IMG/VR virus record: IMGVR_UViG_3300036863_000086
Coordinates: 1-64,000 of that record
From: a virus
Length of the DNA: 64,000 bases
Direction: 5' to 3' (one strand)
Shown here: piece after piece, positions 56,963 through 63,602 of the stretch
Layout: each line of letters starts with the position of its first letter
Position numbering within the stretch: the stretch's first letter is position 1
Position numbers and translations under genes: made by a program
Notes under the pieces: generated by a model
Databases searched by the model: none
What the model was told of the DNA's origin: nothing
Seen by the model: the letters and a program-made list of their open reading frames with translations, nothing else

Positions 56963-58537
56963 GCTCAAGTAGCAAGTTAACGGGATTGTCAGTGTGCGGG
57001 ATACATGCATTGGTTGGCTCCTCCACGAACAACGAACAACGAGGAGAACAGCCAATGGCAAACCTACTATTTCCCCGCAGCAAGCCTCCGTCATTTTCTC
57101 GTGCCAACCCAACCACGATGGACCTCGAAAGGATCATCGAAGAAATCGCGGACGATCCTTTCCAGATGGACACCGGCATGCGGATCATGATGAAGCGGAA
57201 GAAGGAGTTCAACAACGAGCTGGCCGCAAAACTGACCGGGATCGCGCTCAACCCCGTTTCCAAGGCGTACCTGGAAAACCGCCTCGACGATATCTGGTCC
57301 GCGTCGTCAGGGAGGATCGTCCTTGGCAATGCCGGAACCACGACCATGCCGGAAGTCATCATCGGCAGCGGTTTCCACGCTGCCGTGTACGCCGCGATCC
57401 GGGTCCAGGCGGGATTTCCCAAGCCATTCGTGCTCGAACGAGGAAAGCGCGCTGGCGGCGTGTTTGCCGTTCCTGGGCCAGCGTTCTTCCTGAATTCGCG
57501 GAACCGCCCAGGCGGAATCGGGCTGGCAGGAGATTCCGGCGCAAACCCAAACTACCTGCCCGGCGCACCGATCCAGACCGCGAACATCTCCAGCGGCGAC
57601 TACCAGACCAACGCGGACATGGCGCTCGTGATCCGGCTGACACTCGCCAAGTACGCGAACGTGCTCACGGAGTTTCCTGTCAGCGAAGTCGATTACTTCG
57701 CCGAGCGATACACACTCCTTTCGACAGGTGGTCGGAAACTCCAAGCGTCTCGAATCATCGACGCGCGCGGACTCGGCGACCCGCTCGGCAAGACCACGGC
57801 GAACGGAACAACCATCCTGACGTTTCCGCAGTTCATGGAAAGGATGGGCAGCGAAACCTGGCCGCTGCGGGATATTCGTCGTGCGGCAGTGCTCGGCAGC
57901 GGCGATGCTGCGCGGTGTTCGCTGGAAGCGTTGCTCGGAATTGGTCCACTTCCGGCAATGTCCATTCCTGCGCTCGACATGGTCGATCGGGTCGACGCCT
58001 ACGGGGAACTTCCCGACACGATGGAATCATGGTGCGACCGGGAACGTGGCCGGTACAACAAAATCGGCCGATTCCTCCGGCCGGATCGGTTCGGCATCAA
58101 GCGGTTGAACGTGTACGCGGATGGCGAGCGGCCGTCGCCAGTTTCCATCCCGAACGAAACGGTGCTGGTGAACGGCCGCAGCTACGACCTCGTCATTCTC
58201 GCAACCGGAAATCGTGAGGAGTCCGTTCCCGGCCTGGGAACGTCCAGCGACTTCGAACGCTACAACGTTAGCGACGTTGCAGTCGCCACGCGGAGTTACT
58301 ACTCCGGTGGCGACCTTTTCCGAGTTGGACCGCACGCGCGGCTCGGGTTTTCTCGGCTGGAGCGGAATGCCGGCGTCGCGGAAATCCCCAACAACGCGGT
58401 CTCGATGTTCCGGCTGGCCAGCAAAACCGCCACGCTCGCAGCAACACTTCCCGGCATCTGAATCACTACCGGGTAACTGGTGCCAGCCAATGCTTGCATC
58501 CTTCACAACGACAGTCCCGTTTACTTGCTACTTGAGC
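56963..58537. repeat. Inverted-repeat cassette 6 (59-bp arms)
   Basis: Arms 56963-57021 and 58479-58537, about 50 of 59 complementary, the longest in the series. Left arm starts one base after cassette 5; right arm ends where cassette 7 begins. Brackets the flavoprotein gene. Confidence 0.85.
57055..58461 (+). CDS. FAD/NAD(P)-binding oxidoreductase-like protein
   Basis: 468 residues from ATG 57055 (GAGGAG eight bases upstream). VIIGSGFHAAVYAAIRVQAG with a downstream Glu (FVLERGKRAGGVFA) is an FAD-type Rossmann motif; AAVLGSGDAARCSLEALLG is a second nucleotide-binding motif; YDLVILATGNREES is the ATG motif of two-dinucleotide-binding flavoproteins. The N-terminal 85 residues are a helical extension. 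Substrate unknown; a large metabolic-type enzyme is unusual among these small early genes. Confidence 0.75.
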   Translation: MANLLFPRSKPPSFSRANPTTMDLERIIEEIADDPFQMDTGMRIMMKRKKEFNNELAAKLTGIALNPVSKAYLENRLDDIWSASSGRIVLGNAGTTTMPEVIIGSGFHAAVYAAIRVQAGFPKPFVLERGKRAGGVFAVPGPAFFLNSRNRPGGIGLAGDSGANPNYLPGAPIQTANISSGDYQTNADMALVIRLTLAKYANVLTEFPVSEVDYFAERYTLLSTGGRKLQASRIIDARGLGDPLGKTTANGTTILTFPQFMERMGSETWPLRDIRRAAVLGSGDAARCSLEALLGIGPLPAMSIPALDMVDRVDAYGELPDTMESWCDRERGRYNKIGRFLRPDRFGIKRLNVYADGERPSPVSIPNETVLVNGRSYDLVILATGNREESVPGLGTSSDFERYNVSDVAVATRSYYSGGDLFRVGPHARLGFSRLERNAGVAEIPNNAVSMFRLASKTATLAATLPGI

Positions 58538-58676
58538 GCTGGACTTTTCAGATGGACCACAGAACAACGCGATATGTGCTGCGCTCTGCGTTTGAGGAAC
58601 GTCAAGGTTGGAGCAACCATAAAAGACACTCCACTTGCCAAGGTTCCCGTTCTGTGGTCCTTTTGAGAAGTCCAGC
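58538..58676 (+). ncRNA. Inverted-repeat cassette 7 (non-coding, putative structured RNA)
   Basis: Arms 58538-58564 and 58650-58676, 24 of 27 complementary, enclosing 85 bases with no credible gene but a small hairpin GGTT-GGAGC-AACC. A transcript would be a long stem with a structured head. Confidence 0.6.
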
Positions 58677-58740
58677 TTGTTGTTTGGCGTTTGAAAGTGG
58701 ATTGTTTCGTCCGATGGTAAGAACAACAAAGGATGGAACA

Positions 58741-58941
58741 ATGAGCGAGTACCAGCGAAAGATTTCGGTCGATGACCTGCATGTCGGGACGTTCGTGAAA
58801 GTGCGCGACAACTTCGGCGGCTTGTGGTCGGCGGAAGTCATCGGATTCACCAGGAACGGAACGATCGAGTTCATCGTTTCTGGTGACGACAAGGTTCGTC
58901 GTGGCACGCTGACCACGATTGCAGAAATCGTGCAGCCATGA
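58741..58941 (+). CDS. Small SH3-like/KOW-like protein
   Basis: 66 residues; AAAGGA upstream of ATG 58741. VDDLHVGTFVKVRDNFGGLW then VIGFTRNGTIEF looks like a small beta barrel. Function unknown. ATGA overlap with the next gene. Confidence 0.55.
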   Translation: MSEYQRKISVDDLHVGTFVKVRDNFGGLWSAEVIGFTRNGTIEFIVSGDDKVRRGTLTTIAEIVQP

Positions 58942-59180
58942 CCACCATGCTGCATCGTAGGGTCGCTATGCAGAGCGTAGCGATCAAGGCGATGTTTTCC
59001 AAGGCCGAGATGCTCGAACTTCCACGGCGCGCGTTACTGGCGATGTTGAACGAGAACCTTCCGCTCGTTGATCCGAGCGATAGCAAGAAAGTTCGACTCG
59101 CTCGGATCGCCACCATTCAGGATCGAGTGAACCTCGCGCGATACCGCGCTGGCCTGAAAAGGTGGGAGCAACCACGATGA
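58938..59180 (+). CDS. Helical protein, tandem paralogue A
   Basis: 80 residues. MFSKAEMLELPRRALLAMLN is shared with the next gene (MFSKAEIFELNRRELLALLN), as is a C-terminal LARYxAxxK segment. A tandem duplication of an unknown helical protein. ATG overlaps on both ends. Confidence 0.6.
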   Translation: MTTMLHRRVAMQSVAIKAMFSKAEMLELPRRALLAMLNENLPLVDPSDSKKVRLARIATIQDRVNLARYRAGLKRWEQPR

Positions 59181-59425
59181 TGCTCGTCGAAGAATTCCTC
59201 AAGTTGCTCGACGAGAAGATCGCCGAGCAGGACGTGAAGATTTTTTGGATGTTTTCCAAGGCCGAGATTTTCGAGCTGAATCGGCGTGAGCTGCTGGCGC
59301 TGTTGAACGAAAACGATCCAAAAGCGGAAGTCCAGGCTGTCCTGCAAGATCGGCTGGATGACGTGGCCGGCCGGGCGGATCTCGCGCGATATCTCGCCGA
59401 GCGAAAAGAAGCTGGTGCGGCATGA
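59177..59425 (+). CDS. Helical protein, tandem paralogue B
   Basis: 82 residues from ATG 59177, overlapping the previous stop. Extra N-terminal helix (VEEFLKLLDEKIAEQDVKI) before the shared MFSKAE core. Probably interacts with or diversified from paralogue A. Confidence 0.6.
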   Translation: MMLVEEFLKLLDEKIAEQDVKIFWMFSKAEIFELNRRELLALLNENDPKAEVQAVLQDRLDDVAGRADLARYLAERKEAGAA

Positions 59426-59487
59426 TGCTGCCAGTCGCAGTCATCAAGGAAATCGAGTCCACCTACGCACTGCTCTGGGCTGACTGA
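59422..59487 (+). CDS. 21-aa mini-ORF
   Basis: ATG overlaps the previous stop; TGA at 59485-59487 lies just before the right arm of cassette 8. Supported only by coupling and position. Confidence 0.3.
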   Translation: MMLPVAVIKEIESTYALLWAD

Positions 59488-59578
59488 ATCAACCTCGAAA
59501 CAATCCACTTCCACGCGCCAAACAACAATCCAAAAGTATGTTGGCGGGTTTTTCCATGTCTGGTAAGGGAAGTGCGAC

Positions 59579-60061
59579 ATGGAGTTTCGCAAGGGTCCAA
59601 CACTGGACGAATTCTGTGAAATCGTCCAGAAGATTTCCGACGAGCGCTACGACAGCAACGTGATCGTCGGCGACTCGGAAACACTGTCCAAGAACGGAAC
59701 AACCTTCCGGGCGACGTTGCGCGTCAAGGATTCCAAGAAATTCGGCGCGAGAACATCATCGCGCGGCCGGCACACGCCAGCGGCAAGCTGGGAAGCGTTC
59801 CGCGATGTTCTCCGCGAGGTGTTCGACCGCTGGCCGAACACCTACGTTTCTTCGATGCTCGTGTTCATGCTGGGACTGTACGATCCCTGCGAGCATCGCA
59901 AGGCGAGCGGCGAACCGTATCGGCGCCACAAGGAACGGCATCGCCGGCGCGGCTACAACGGAAAAGCACAATTCGAGGAAATGTACCCTGAGACGGCCGC
60001 CGTCAATTGGGGTTCCCAGATATATTGGGCATGCCTCCCTGATCTTTCCATCGAGCGGTGA
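59579..60061 (+). CDS. Hypothetical protein (160 aa)
   Basis: Beta strands in the first half (NGTTFRATLRVKDSKKFGA), then a helix (WEAFRDVLREVFDRWP), and a basic Arg/His-rich stretch (YRRHKERHRRRGYNG) that may bind nucleic acid. Not recognised. Sits with the next gene in cassette 9. Confidence 0.55.
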   Translation: MEFRKGPTLDEFCEIVQKISDERYDSNVIVGDSETLSKNGTTFRATLRVKDSKKFGARTSSRGRHTPAASWEAFRDVLREVFDRWPNTYVSSMLVFMLGLYDPCEHRKASGEPYRRHKERHRRRGYNGKAQFEEMYPETAAVNWGSQIYWACLPDLSIER

Positions 60062-60065
60062 CACG

Positions 60066-60398
60066 ATGCCGGCTATCGTGACCACAGTGAGGGAAATCCC
60101 AACCGCGCCGTACTACGTTCTATCCAACGACAGATTCATGAGCGGTTGGGGCCGGGCGCATACATCGGGCGCGTTTGGAAATCCGTATCCCGACAGAGGG
60201 GCGTTGACCAACACCATCATCCTGCCGTGCGAAAACTGGACGGAAGCGCTGATTGTCAAGGAAAACGCCGAACGTCGTACCGATCAGACGAGAGTTCGGA
60301 TCGTCGTGAACAAACCGCGACTCCGTTCTGAGCACGTCTATTCGCTCCTGACAAGACTAACCGCAGAGTGGTGGTTCCAGCCGGGGGCGTTCAAGTAA
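60066..60398 (+). CDS. Hypothetical protein (110 aa)
   Basis: ATG 60066, four bases after the previous stop. The centre (YVLSNDRFMSGWGRAHTSG) suggests a mixed alpha/beta fold. No family recognised. Ends five bases before the right repeat arm. Confidence 0.55.
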   Translation: MPAIVTTVREIPTAPYYVLSNDRFMSGWGRAHTSGAFGNPYPDRGALTNTIILPCENWTEALIVKENAERRTDQTRVRIVVNKPRLRSEHVYSLLTRLTAEWWFQPGAFK

Positions 60399-60442
60399 CC
60401 AACGAAAAACCCGCCAACTTACTTTTGGAAGATCCGAGTATC

Positions 60443-60637
60443 GTGCAATTAATTGGGAACAGTAACGGCGAGAATCACGATAGCTGAGAGCCCGTAAAAG
60501 GGAATATACCAATATCGTGATTAGGGCACGATCGCCCTGGGCCGGTCGGTTCAATCCGGCTGGATCGCAACCAAACAGCGGAAGAACAGAGCCAGCTTAA
60601 CCGCTGGCATCCGGTTACTGTTCCCAATTGATTGTAC
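60443..60637 (+). ncRNA. Inverted-repeat cassette 10 (non-coding, putative structured RNA)
   Basis: Arms 60443-60466 and 60614-60637, 22 of 24 complementary. The 147-base interior has no gene but stacks of hairpins: AATCACGATA/TATCGTGATT, GGGC/GCCC, GCCGG/CCGGC and GCCAGC/GCTGGC. Confidence 0.65.
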
Positions 60638-60649
60638 GACAAATTAGAA

Positions 60650-60749
60650 TTGAGATAGGGAACGCACCCGGACGGCATAACCCTGCTAGGTTTGCTAAGG
60701 GTCCGCCGTAGCAGCGGAAACGGGATATAGAGGGACCGCCCTATCTCAA
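60650..60749 (+). ncRNA. Cassette 11: putative structured RNA
   Basis: Perfect 11-bp terminal stem (TTGAGATAGGG/CCCTATCTCAA) enclosing 78 bases with an inner ACCCT/AGGGT stem. No coding potential. Confidence 0.55.
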
Positions 60750-60865
60750 AACCACGCGCCTAGCTGCAAAACGGCCTCGGGCCGGATCTGGTTCTCAGCG
60801 TGGGTTCTAGGGAAGCACGAATAGGAGCTGGTAATAAGGCTTCCCAGCTAACTTTCGCAGGATCT
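60750..60865. other. Spacer with a short hairpin
   Basis: No gene. GGGAAGC and GCTTCCC (near 60810-60845) can pair around 22 bases, another small stem between cassettes 11 and 12. Confidence 0.35.
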
Positions 60866-60947
60866 AAGGACCACAGGGATGCAGGTCTACAACCGCATTT
60901 CGACAAAACCCAAATGGTGAGGTTTCGTCGTTATCCCTGTGGTCCTT
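60866..60947 (+). ncRNA. Cassette 12: putative structured RNA
   Basis: Perfect 15-bp terminal stem (AAGGACCACAGGGAT and complement at 60933-60947); inside, CGACAAAACC pairs with GGTTTCGTCG (9 of 10). Only 52 bases between the arms. Confidence 0.6.
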
Positions 60948-60983
60948 TGATTCTACGACGAGACAACGAACAAGGGTAAACAG

Positions 60984-61196
60984 ATGGATTTCTACCCGAT
61001 TTGGGGAGAACGGCTTTATGAGTCGTCCGATGGACGATACCGGCTTTCCAGAGATTCTCATGGGCGCTGGTGGATTCTCCGCGTCCGGCAGTTCAACTCC
61101 GGTCCAAAGACGATGCTGGTTCCCTATTCGTTCCGAACGCTCGATAACGCAATCGAAGCGTTCGATGATGGAACCGTCAAAATTTGGGAACGATGA
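60984..61196 (+). CDS. Small hypothetical protein (70 aa)
   Basis: Trp/Tyr/Arg-rich beta protein (YRLSRDSHGRWWILRVRQF). Weak ribosome site AAGGG 12 bases upstream. Ends eight bases before tRNA-Arg. Confidence 0.55.
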   Translation: MDFYPIWGERLYESSDGRYRLSRDSHGRWWILRVRQFNSGPKTMLVPYSFRTLDNAIEAFDDGTVKIWER

Positions 61197-61203
61197 CTCT
61201 GCG

Positions 61204-61275
61204 GCGCCTGTACCTTAATGGAAAGAGGGATAGTTTCCTAAACTATTTGTGCAGGTTCGATTCCTGCCAGGCGCG
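61204..61275 (+). tRNA. tRNA-Arg (anticodon CCT)
   Basis: 72 nt; acceptor GCGCCTG/CAGGCGC, anticodon stem ATAGT/ACTAT with loop TTCCTAA, T arm GCAGG/CCTGC around TTCGATT. Reads AGG codons. Confidence 0.9.
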
Positions 61276-61276
61276 C

Positions 61277-61419
61277 AAGAAACTTGGGCTAGCCGCGTAC
61301 TCCACTACGGTAATGGGAGAGCTATACGAAAGTGCCCGGCAACCTGAAAGCGCCTTACGGTGTATCCACCTTACGGTGCATCCATGTCGACGCCGGTAAG
61401 CCTTCCGCCCAAGTTTCTT
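61277..61419 (+). ncRNA. Cassette 13: putative structured RNA between tRNAs
   Basis: A perfect 13-bp terminal stem (AAGAAACTTGGGC with 61407-61419) encloses 117 bases with no gene, including a repeated CCTTACGGTG..TCCA element (two copies about 20 bases apart). It fills the space between tRNA-Arg and tRNA-His. Confidence 0.6.
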
Positions 61420-61425
61420 TTTCAT

Positions 61426-61500
61426 GGCGAGAGTAGCTTAATTAGGTAAAGCGCTTGCTTGTGGCGCAAGTTATTGCCGGTTCAAATCCGGTCTCTCGCC
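61426..61500 (+). tRNA. tRNA-His (anticodon GTG)
   Basis: 75 nt including the extra 5' G(-1) that pairs with C73, a hallmark of tRNA-His. Acceptor GCGAGAG/CTCTCGC, anticodon stem CTTGC/GCAAG, loop TTGTGGC, T arm around TTCAAAT. Confidence 0.92.
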
Positions 61501-61504
61501 CCAA

Positions 61505-61582
61505 TGGTCGGTAGCTTAATTCACTCGGCAAAGCAGCGGTCTCCAAAACCGCGAGATGGGGGTTCGAGTCCCTTCCGACCAG
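61505..61582 (+). tRNA. tRNA-Trp (anticodon CCA)
   Basis: Acceptor TGGTCGG/CCGACCA, anticodon stem GCGGT/ACCGC, loop CTCCAAA, T loop TTCGAGT. U1-A72 is unusual but paired. Confidence 0.9.
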
Positions 61583-61586
61583 CTAC

Positions 61587-61661
61587 GGCGTGGTAGCTCA
61601 GTTTGGTTAGAGTGCTGCCCTGTCAAGGCAGAGGTCGCGGGTCCAAATCCCGTCCACGCCG
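61587..61661 (+). tRNA. tRNA-Asp (anticodon GTC)
   Basis: Acceptor GGCGTGG/CCACGCC, anticodon stem CTGCC/GGCAG, loop CTGTCAA, T loop TCCAAAT, discriminator G typical of tRNA-Asp. Confidence 0.93.
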
Positions 61662-61684
61662 CAATTGTGGGGAAAGGACAATCA

Positions 61685-61876
61685 GTGTCAAAGCTAAAAG
61701 TTACTGTAACTGGAATTCTAGATGTTCCAGAAGATCAGCTAGAACCGGCATACGAAGCATCCTCAATCCAAGAAGCCGCCAAAAACTTAGTCGCCTGGTA
61801 TAAAGATGGCTCAGCAGACCTTTTTGCTGACCTATCCGTGGTGGATGAGTTGAAGGTAACTGTCGAGCCGGTATAA
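61685..61876 (+). CDS. Small hypothetical protein (63 aa)
   Basis: GTG 61685 with AAAGGA seven bases upstream; upstream in-frame codons are tRNA sequence. Acidic beta-alpha protein (KVTVTGILDVPEDQLEPAYE). Embedded in the tRNA cluster. Confidence 0.55.
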   Translation: MSKLKVTVTGILDVPEDQLEPAYEASSIQEAAKNLVAWYKDGSADLFADLSVVDELKVTVEPV

Positions 61877-61878
61877 TT

Positions 61879-61975
61879 CGGAGTTGCCAGACCCGAGTCT
61901 CCATACCTGCGTACGAGGATTTCTGGAGATAAGCCGAAAACCTAAAGCGCTACGGGAAAGTAGGCATCTGGCACC
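61879..61975 (+). ncRNA. Putative three-way-junction RNA in tRNA cluster
   Basis: TGCCAGA (61885-61891) pairs with TCTGGCA (61967-61973); inside, TCTCCA/TGGAGA encloses CCT/AGG, and GCTAC/GTAGGC forms a third helix. Junction strands are purine rich (GATAAGCCGAAAACC). Not a tRNA; no known riboswitch or ribozyme could be matched with confidence. Confidence 0.5.
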
Positions 61976-61977
61976 AA

Positions 61978-62051
61978 GCGCCATTCTGCTAAACGGATGA
62001 GGCTACCACTCTCTCACGGTGGAGGTAGGAGTTCGAATCTCCTATGGCGCG
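61978..62051 (+). tRNA. tRNA-Glu (anticodon CTC)
   Basis: Acceptor GCGCCAT/ATGGCGC, anticodon stem CCACT/GGTGG, loop CTCTCAC, T arm AGGAG/CTCCT around TTCGAAT. Discriminator G. Confidence 0.85.
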
Positions 62052-62082
62052 CGAAATTGTTGGACTGGAAGGAAGTTGAACA

Positions 62083-62214
62083 ATGGATAAGATAGTGCAA
62101 ATCGAGATCGAATATGACGACGGCAGTACGGCTTTCTGGACAATCAAGGAAGACGACGAACGGCTGGCAAAAGTCGAGGAAATCCTCGGAACGCCAGATC
62201 AGCAGAATCTCTAG
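62083..62214 (+). CDS. Small acidic protein (43 aa)
   Basis: ATG 62083 with AAGGAAG upstream; ends six bases before the next tRNA. Begins VQIEIEYDDGSTAFW. No family. Confidence 0.5.
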   Translation: MDKIVQIEIEYDDGSTAFWTIKEDDERLAKVEEILGTPDQQNL

Positions 62215-62219
62215 CAACA

Positions 62220-62294
62220 TGCGCGGTTCGGCTAATGGTTTAGGCTATCAGACTTTCAATCTGATGATGCGGGTTCGAATCCCGTACTGCGCAC
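62220..62294 (+). tRNA. tRNA-Glu (anticodon TTC)
   Basis: Acceptor TGCGCGG/CTGCGCA (one G.U), anticodon stem TCAGA/TCTGA, loop CTTTCAA, T arm CGGG/CCCG around TTCGAAT. With the CTC tRNA both Glu codons are covered. Confidence 0.85.
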
Positions 62295-62296
62295 AA

Positions 62297-62389
62297 TGGG
62301 GCCGGACGACCGGATAAGCATAGGAACGAGCGCGCTAAAGTTTTGGGTCGGTTGGGCGCGAACGTGAGATCGTCATTCCTATCGCCCCA
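62297..62389 (+). ncRNA. Putative structured RNA after tRNA-Glu
   Basis: TGGGGC/GCCCCA (62297-62302, 62384-62389) and ATAGGAACGA/TCATTCCTAT (62320-62329, 62373-62382) stack as a long interrupted stem with an inner GCGC/GCGC. No gene. Confidence 0.45.
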
Positions 62390-62650
62390 GATTTTTGCTG
62401 AGAACACAGGCCCGCCGGGTACGCGCAACGCCAGTGTGGTTCAACGGTTGCATTCTGGAACGATGGACGTGGTTAGGGACCGACATCGTGCCGATTGGTC
62501 GCGTACTGCGCCCCCTTTACGGAAACTTCTAGATCCATATCCGCGCGGATTTAGAAAGTCCATGAAGGACCGAGCCTTATCATGGGAGGGTTAAATCGAG
62601 ATGGCGGCATAACTCCCTCCCACCCTTTTCGGAAACCCAAGGATAGCGAA
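62390..62650. other. Gene-free segment, content unclear
   Basis: No supported gene. A D-arm-like GTTCAACGGTTGCATTC near 62439 suggests tRNA ancestry but no anticodon or T arm could be fitted. Otherwise nothing seen. Confidence 0.3.
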
Positions 62651-62926
62651 GTGCAGATCATGTTTCACTACATGGATAAGCGACGGAACCACGAAATCGC
62701 CGACGCTCCATGGCGAAAGTTGGACTTCGTTCCCAACAACATGCTGCGCGATCTTGACCATTGGCACGATGCAGAAACATTTCCATTCTACGACCCGGAC
62801 CTAGATGCCAGAGACATCGCCGACGTGCCACATGGTCATTGGATCGCGCACAAGCACGGCAGATACCAAGAACACGCGCATTACGTTCTCTGCACGGAAG
62901 ACCATGAAAGTGAAGGAGCTAAATGA
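62651..62926 (+). CDS. His/Asp-rich hypothetical protein (91 aa)
   Basis: GTG 62651 has AAGGA eight bases upstream; ATG 62660 is an alternative. Rich in His, Asp and Trp (LDHWHDAETFPFYDPD, GHWIAHKHGRYQEHAHY), which might bind metal. ATGA overlap with the next mini-gene. Confidence 0.5.
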   Translation: MQIMFHYMDKRRNHEIADAPWRKLDFVPNNMLRDLDHWHDAETFPFYDPDLDARDIADVPHGHWIAHKHGRYQEHAHYVLCTEDHESEGAK

Positions 62927-62985
62927 ATTACGATCCGTACGATGACGACGAGCCAATTGACAGCGGCGACGAAGTTGGTCCATAG
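62923..62985 (+). CDS. 20-aa acidic peptide
   Basis: ATGA-coupled mini-ORF (MNYDPYDDDEP). Supported only by coupling. Confidence 0.3.
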   Translation: MNYDPYDDDEPIDSGDEVGP

Positions 62986-63014
62986 CCATCACGAAAGTTT
63001 TTAAAAGGTGAGTG

Positions 63015-63320
63015 ATGGCGACTGTTCGAATCAGCGAAAAGGATCTCCGAGATCCAAGATTCAAGCGCCTGCGAAACATGGTCAAAGAAGCAGGCGGGCT
63101 TGATGATGAGAATGACGAGGTTGTCGACAAGGAAGAATTTGGCGATCGACTTGTCCCACGAGAACTGACACTTTCGGAGCGCATCGAAAGCATTACGTTT
63201 GTGAAGCAATTCTCGGGCTACAGCAAAGAGCAAGTTGATGCGTTTCTCGATGATGTCGGTCGGCACGTCGAAAAGATGGAAAAAGAAATCCGTCGGCTTC
63301 GTCGGCGACTCGGAAGGTAA
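63015..63320 (+). CDS. Helical hypothetical protein (101 aa)
   Basis: ATG 63015 with AAAAGGTG upstream. Two helical parts; the C-terminus VEKMEKEIRRLRRRLGR is a basic coiled coil. LTLSERIESITFVKQFSG may be a compact helical domain. Function unknown. Confidence 0.55.
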   Translation: MATVRISEKDLRDPRFKRLRNMVKEAGGLDDENDEVVDKEEFGDRLVPRELTLSERIESITFVKQFSGYSKEQVDAFLDDVGRHVEKMEKEIRRLRRRLGR

Positions 63321-63325
63321 CAAAA

Positions 63326-63397
63326 CCGGGTGTCATTCAACGGTTAGGATCTCTGCCTTCCAAGCAGATGATGCGGGTTCGATTCCCGTCACCCGGT
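63326..63397 (+). tRNA. tRNA-Gly (anticodon TCC)
   Basis: Acceptor CCGGGTG/CACCCGG, anticodon stem TCTGC/GCAGA, loop CTTCCAA, T arm around TTCGATT. Reads GGA/GGG. Confidence 0.92.
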
Positions 63398-63430
63398 CTA
63401 CGTTTTTCCGTAACCGAAACGAGGGTAAGG

Positions 63431-63586
63431 ATGCTCAGGCTAAGTAAGAAACTCGGTACGTGGTTCGTGACCCCAAACGATTGCGAACTGTACGAACTTC
63501 CCATGGTCATCGACCGCGAGGAATTTGCCCTGGCGTTGGAACTTGGCGACCGTGCCAGCCAGGCGCTAAATCTGCGCTGGCAGTAG
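63431..63586 (+). CDS. Small hypothetical protein (51 aa)
   Basis: ATG 63431 preceded by GAGGGTAAGG. MLRLSKKLGTWFVTPNDCEL then a helix. It and the next gene start with the same TAAGGATGCTCAGG context, suggesting a copied translation start. Confidence 0.5.
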   Translation: MLRLSKKLGTWFVTPNDCELYELPMVIDREEFALALELGDRASQALNLRWQ

Positions 63587-63602
63587 AGAAAACGAGGTAA
63601 GG

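Larger units (their letters stand above)
58677..59528. repeat. Inverted-repeat cassette 8
   Basis: Arms 58677-58709 and 59496-59528, 30 of 33 complementary. Left arm directly follows cassette 7. Brackets three overlapping genes and a mini-ORF. Confidence 0.88.
59529..60429. repeat. Inverted-repeat cassette 9
   Basis: Arms 59529-59554 and 60404-60429, 25 of 26 complementary. Left arm starts on the base after the right arm of cassette 8. Brackets two genes. Confidence 0.88.

Noticed and set aside
56994-58217. 407-codon plus frame overlapping the flavoprotein
   Set aside because: An Arg/His-rich alternate frame of a GC-rich gene; the 57055 frame carries clear Rossmann motifs and a ribosome site.
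56963-58537. Insertion sequence or transposon around the flavoprotein gene
   Set aside because: The inverted repeats are only one pair in a continuing series around unrelated cargo, with no transposase and different arm sequences in each pair.
62433-62530. Additional tRNA
   Set aside because: A D-arm-like stretch is present but no anticodon stem or T arm can be built.
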